Assembly: GCF_002127585.1 (NCBI RefSeq)
Contig: NZ_NEGZ01000011.1
Coordinates: forward strand, 1-53,871
Direction: 5' to 3'
Source of the DNA: Janthinobacterium sp. GW458P
Lineage (GTDB): Bacteria; Pseudomonadota; Gammaproteobacteria; Burkholderiales; Burkholderiaceae_D
DNA: 53,871 nucleotides
Shown here: positions 51,627 to 53,871 of the stretch, in pieces
Layout of the letters: each line of letters opens with the position of its first letter
How positions within the stretch are numbered: the stretch's first letter is position 1
Position numbers and translations under genes: made by a program
Notes under the pieces: model-generated
Databases searched by the model: none
The model's input: only the letters and a program-made list of their open reading frames with translations
What the model was told of the DNA's origin: nothing

Positions 51627-52604
51627 ATGACACAACTCACGGTGCCGGAATTTCAGCATCGCACGGTGCTGCTCGATGAAGCGGTCGATGCGCTCGACCT
51701 GACGGGCGAGCGCGCGCACGGCATTTACGTCGACGGCACGTTTGGCCGCGGCGGCCATAGCCGCCTGATCCTCTCGCGCCTGGCGCTTGACGCGCGTCTG
51801 ATCGGCTTCGACAAGGATTTGCAGGCCATCGCCACGGCCGAACAGATCGGCGACCCTCGCTTTGAAATCGTCCATGACAGTTTCGCCACCATGACGGCCA
51901 GCCTGGCCGCGCGCGGCGTGCAGCAGGTGGACGGCATCCTGCTCGACCTGGGCATCTCTTCGCCGCAGGTCGACGATGCGGCGCGCGGTTTCAGCTTCCG
52001 CAACGACGGACCGCTGGACATGCGCATGGATACCACGCGCGGCATTTCCGCGGCCGAGTGGCTGGCCGTGGAAACCGAGCAGAATTTAGAAAAGGTGATA
52101 CGCGATTATGGGGAAGAACGGTTTGCTTTTCAGATTGCAAAGGCGATTGTTGCTGGCCGGGCAGTCCAGCCAATTTCAAGCACACGACAGCTTGCCGGCA
52201 TCGTGGCAGGCGCCGTCAAGACCCGCGAGAAGGGTAAGGACCCCGCTACCCGCACCTTTCAGGCCATACGCATTTTCATTAACAAAGAGCTCGAGGACCT
52301 CGAGATCGGTCTGAACCAGGCATATGCCTGCCTGGCGCCCGGCGCGCGCATGGCCGTGATCAGTTTTCATTCGCTGGAAGACCGCATGGTCAAGCGCTTC
52401 TTCGCCTCGAAGGCGAACGTGGAGCAGCCTGACCGCCGCCTGCCGATCCGCGCGGTCGATTTGCCGCAGCCGGAAATGAAGCTGATTTCGAAAATGAAGC
52501 CGTCCGACGCCGAAATCGAGGCTAATCCCCGTGCGCGTTCGGCCGTGATGCGCGTGGCGCAGCGCCTGCCGCTGGCCGCCCCTGCAAATGGCGGCGCCCG
52601 ATGA
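51627..52604 (+). CDS. rsmH: 16S rRNA (cytosine-1402-N4)-methyltransferase RsmH
   Basis: 325 residues. MraW blocks: [81 protein letters not shown] and [16 protein letters not shown]. It methylates C1402 of 16S rRNA at the P site. The stop overlaps the ftsL start by ATGA. Confidence 0.98.
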   Translation: MTQLTVPEFQHRTVLLDEAVDALDLTGERAHGIYVDGTFGRGGHSRLILSRLALDARLIGFDKDLQAIATAEQIGDPRFEIVHDSFATMTASLAARGVQQVDGILLDLGISSPQVDDAARGFSFRNDGPLDMRMDTTRGISAAEWLAVETEQNLEKVIRDYGEERFAFQIAKAIVAGRAVQPISSTRQLAGIVAGAVKTREKGKDPATRTFQAIRIFINKELEDLEIGLNQAYACLAPGARMAVISFHSLEDRMVKRFFASKANVEQPDRRLPIRAVDLPQPEMKLISKMKPSDAEIEANPRARSAVMRVAQRLPLAAPANGGAR

Positions 52605-52870
52605 CTGGCAAGCTGTGTGTCGTGCTGTCGGCCCTGCTGGTGTGCTGCGGCCTGTCCCTGGTGAACGCGCAGTACCAGTCGCGCCACCTGCTGATCGACC
52701 TGGAACGCGCGCAAGCGCTGTCGCGCCAGCTCGACATCGACTGGGCGCAGCTGCAGCTGGACCAGTCCACGCTGGGCAAGCATGAACGCATCGAAGCGAT
52801 CGCACGGCGCGACCTGAGCATGACGCCGCTGACGGCGGCACGCACGCAATACCTGACGGAGGGCGAATAA
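52601..52870 (+). CDS. ftsL: Cell-division protein FtsL
   Basis: 89 residues: one helix ([20 protein letters not shown]), then a coiled coil ([20 protein letters not shown]) and the end [16 protein letters not shown]. It works with FtsB and FtsQ to bring FtsW/FtsI to the septum. The TAATG overlap couples it to ftsI. Confidence 0.93.
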   Translation: MTGKLCVVLSALLVCCGLSLVNAQYQSRHLLIDLERAQALSRQLDIDWAQLQLDQSTLGKHERIEAIARRDLSMTPLTAARTQYLTEGE

Positions 52871-53871
52871 TGAAGTTGGGCGGTAACAGCAATGGCCGGG
52901 TGGCGGCGTCGAAGGGCGTGCCATTCTCGAAGAATCCCGTACTGGCAGTGCGTCTGCCCGTCTGGCGTTCGCGCGTCGTGCTGTTCCTGCTGTTCTTCGC
53001 TTTCGCCGGCCTGGGTGCGCGCGCCCTGTGGCTGCAGGGCGTGTCGACGCAGTTTTTGCAAAAGCAGGGCAAGGCGCGCTATGAGCGCACGCTGGAACTG
53101 CCGGCCACGCGCGGCAAGATCACCGACCGCAATGGCCAGGTGCTCGCTTCGTCCGTCCCTGTGAAAGCCATCTGGGCCATTCCCGACGACGTGCTGCAGG
53201 CGTCGCCCGAGAAAATCAATGCGCTGGCCGGCCTGCTGGAAATGAACGTCAACGAATTGCGCAAGAAGCTCGATTCGGACCGCAGCTTCGTGTACCTGAA
53301 ACGCCAGGTCGAGATGGATGTAGCCGACAAGATTTCCAAGCTGGGCATCGACGGCATCGACGAGCGCAAGGAATACAAACGCTTTTATCCACAGGGCGAA
53401 GTGATGACCCACGTGGTGGGCTTTACCAACGTGGAAGACGTGGGCCAGGAAAGCATGGAACTGGCGCAGCAGAAAACCCTTGTCGGCACCACCGGCAGCC
53501 GCCGCGTGATCAAGGACCGCCTGGGCCACATCGTCGAAGACATCGGCTTCATCCACGAACCGCACGACGGCAAGGACCTGACCCTGTCCGTCGACAGCAA
53601 GATCCAGTACATCGCCTTCACGCAGCTGAAGGAAGCGGTGGAAAAATTCAACGCCAAGGCCGGCGGCGCCGTGGTGCTCGACGTGCACACGGGTGAGGTG
53701 CTGGCCCTGGCCAATTACCCCAGCTACGACCCGAACGACCGCCGCAAGCTCACGGGCCAGCAGCTGCGCAACCGCGTCATGACCGATACTTTTGAGCCCG
53801 GTTCGACCCTGAAACCGATTACGGTCTCGCTGGCGCTCGACACGGGCAGGGTCAAGCCGACCACCCTGATC
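52870..53871 (+). CDS. ftsI: Penicillin-binding protein 3 FtsI (3' truncated by window end)
   Basis: 334 codons are present without a stop. N-terminal cytoplasmic tail, one helix (VVLFLLFFAFAGLGARALWL), a PBP dimerisation domain beginning ATRGKITDRNGQVLASSVPV and the transpeptidase start GAVVLDVHTGEVLALANYPS. The active-site S-x-x-K is seen in FEPGSTLKP near residue 318. It crosslinks septal peptidoglycan. The start is the ATG at 52870, overlapping the ftsL stop. Confidence 0.97.
   Translation, partial: MKLGGNSNGRVAASKGVPFSKNPVLAVRLPVWRSRVVLFLLFFAFAGLGARALWLQGVSTQFLQKQGKARYERTLELPATRGKITDRNGQVLASSVPVKAIWAIPDDVLQASPEKINALAGLLEMNVNELRKKLDSDRSFVYLKRQVEMDVADKISKLGIDGIDERKEYKRFYPQGEVMTHVVGFTNVEDVGQESMELAQQKTLVGTTGSRRVIKDRLGHIVEDIGFIHEPHDGKDLTLSVDSKIQYIAFTQLKEAVEKFNAKAGGAVVLDVHTGEVLALANYPSYDPNDRRKLTGQQLRNRVMTDTFEPGSTLKPITVSLALDTGRVKPTTLI

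Overview
The window is dense, GC-rich betaproteobacterial chromosome. Gene content and order point to Burkholderiales, most like Oxalobacteraceae (Janthinobacterium/Massilia/Duganella type). The main reasons are the ftsY-ftsE-ftsX-rpoH block, an rnpB gene directly upstream of mraZ-rsmH-ftsL-ftsI, a full aa3/caa3-type cytochrome oxidase assembly locus and an OmpC-like porin. The genus is inferred from layout, not from a database search. No phage, IS element, CRISPR array or tRNA was recognised.

Layout. 1-5.8 kb: a truncated proline-rich membrane protein, a glycine-zipper lipoprotein, a LysR regulator divergent from a class IV aminotransferase, then trmL, comF and a BioC-like methyltransferase. 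5.8-15.4 kb: the cytochrome c oxidase locus (coxB, ctaD, a 39-residue assembly peptide, ctaG, DUF2970, ctaE, a twin-TM protein on the other strand, surf1, a Sco-like protein, ctaA, ctaB, sco). It encodes the enzyme subunits, the copper chaperones and the heme A pathway. 15.4-20.4 kb: AI-2E-type permease, CNNM/CBS protein, AAHS-type MFS transporter, NhaR-like regulator. 20.4-23.9 kb: a compact Ter-like stress locus (DUF475/TerC-like, TerD, AIM24, TerD, Pmp3). 24-30.6 kb: patatin lipoprotein, ABC-2 permease fused to a CPBP protease with its ATPase, DUF3667 protein, winged-helix regulator. 30.6-33 kb: a reduced cytochrome P450 coupled to a small monooxygenase, a lipoprotein and a small conserved protein. 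33-37.2 kb: rpoH (sigma32) with a CIRCE element laid over its promoter, ftsX, ftsE, ftsY. 37.3-45.4 kb: a LitR/CarH-type B12-binding MerR regulator divergent from a tightly overlapping eight-gene lipid-modification operon. 45.4-48.2 kb: a 970-bp regulatory gap with an FNR/Anr box and hairpins, a porin and a small secreted protein. 48.2-53.9 kb: a ThDP enzyme, RNase P RNA, and the start of the division and cell-wall cluster, cut inside ftsI.

The most interesting parts are (1) the probable light- and B12-controlled lipid operon, whose regulator keeps the W-x9-EH and E-x-H-x-x-G cobalamin motifs, (2) the P450 that lacks the ExxR glutamate and the segment before the heme loop, (3) the mini-Ter locus, and (4) regulatory sites readable by eye: CIRCE over the rpoH promoter, an MraZ repeat operator, an FNR box and a 16-bp perfect palindrome upstream of mraZ.
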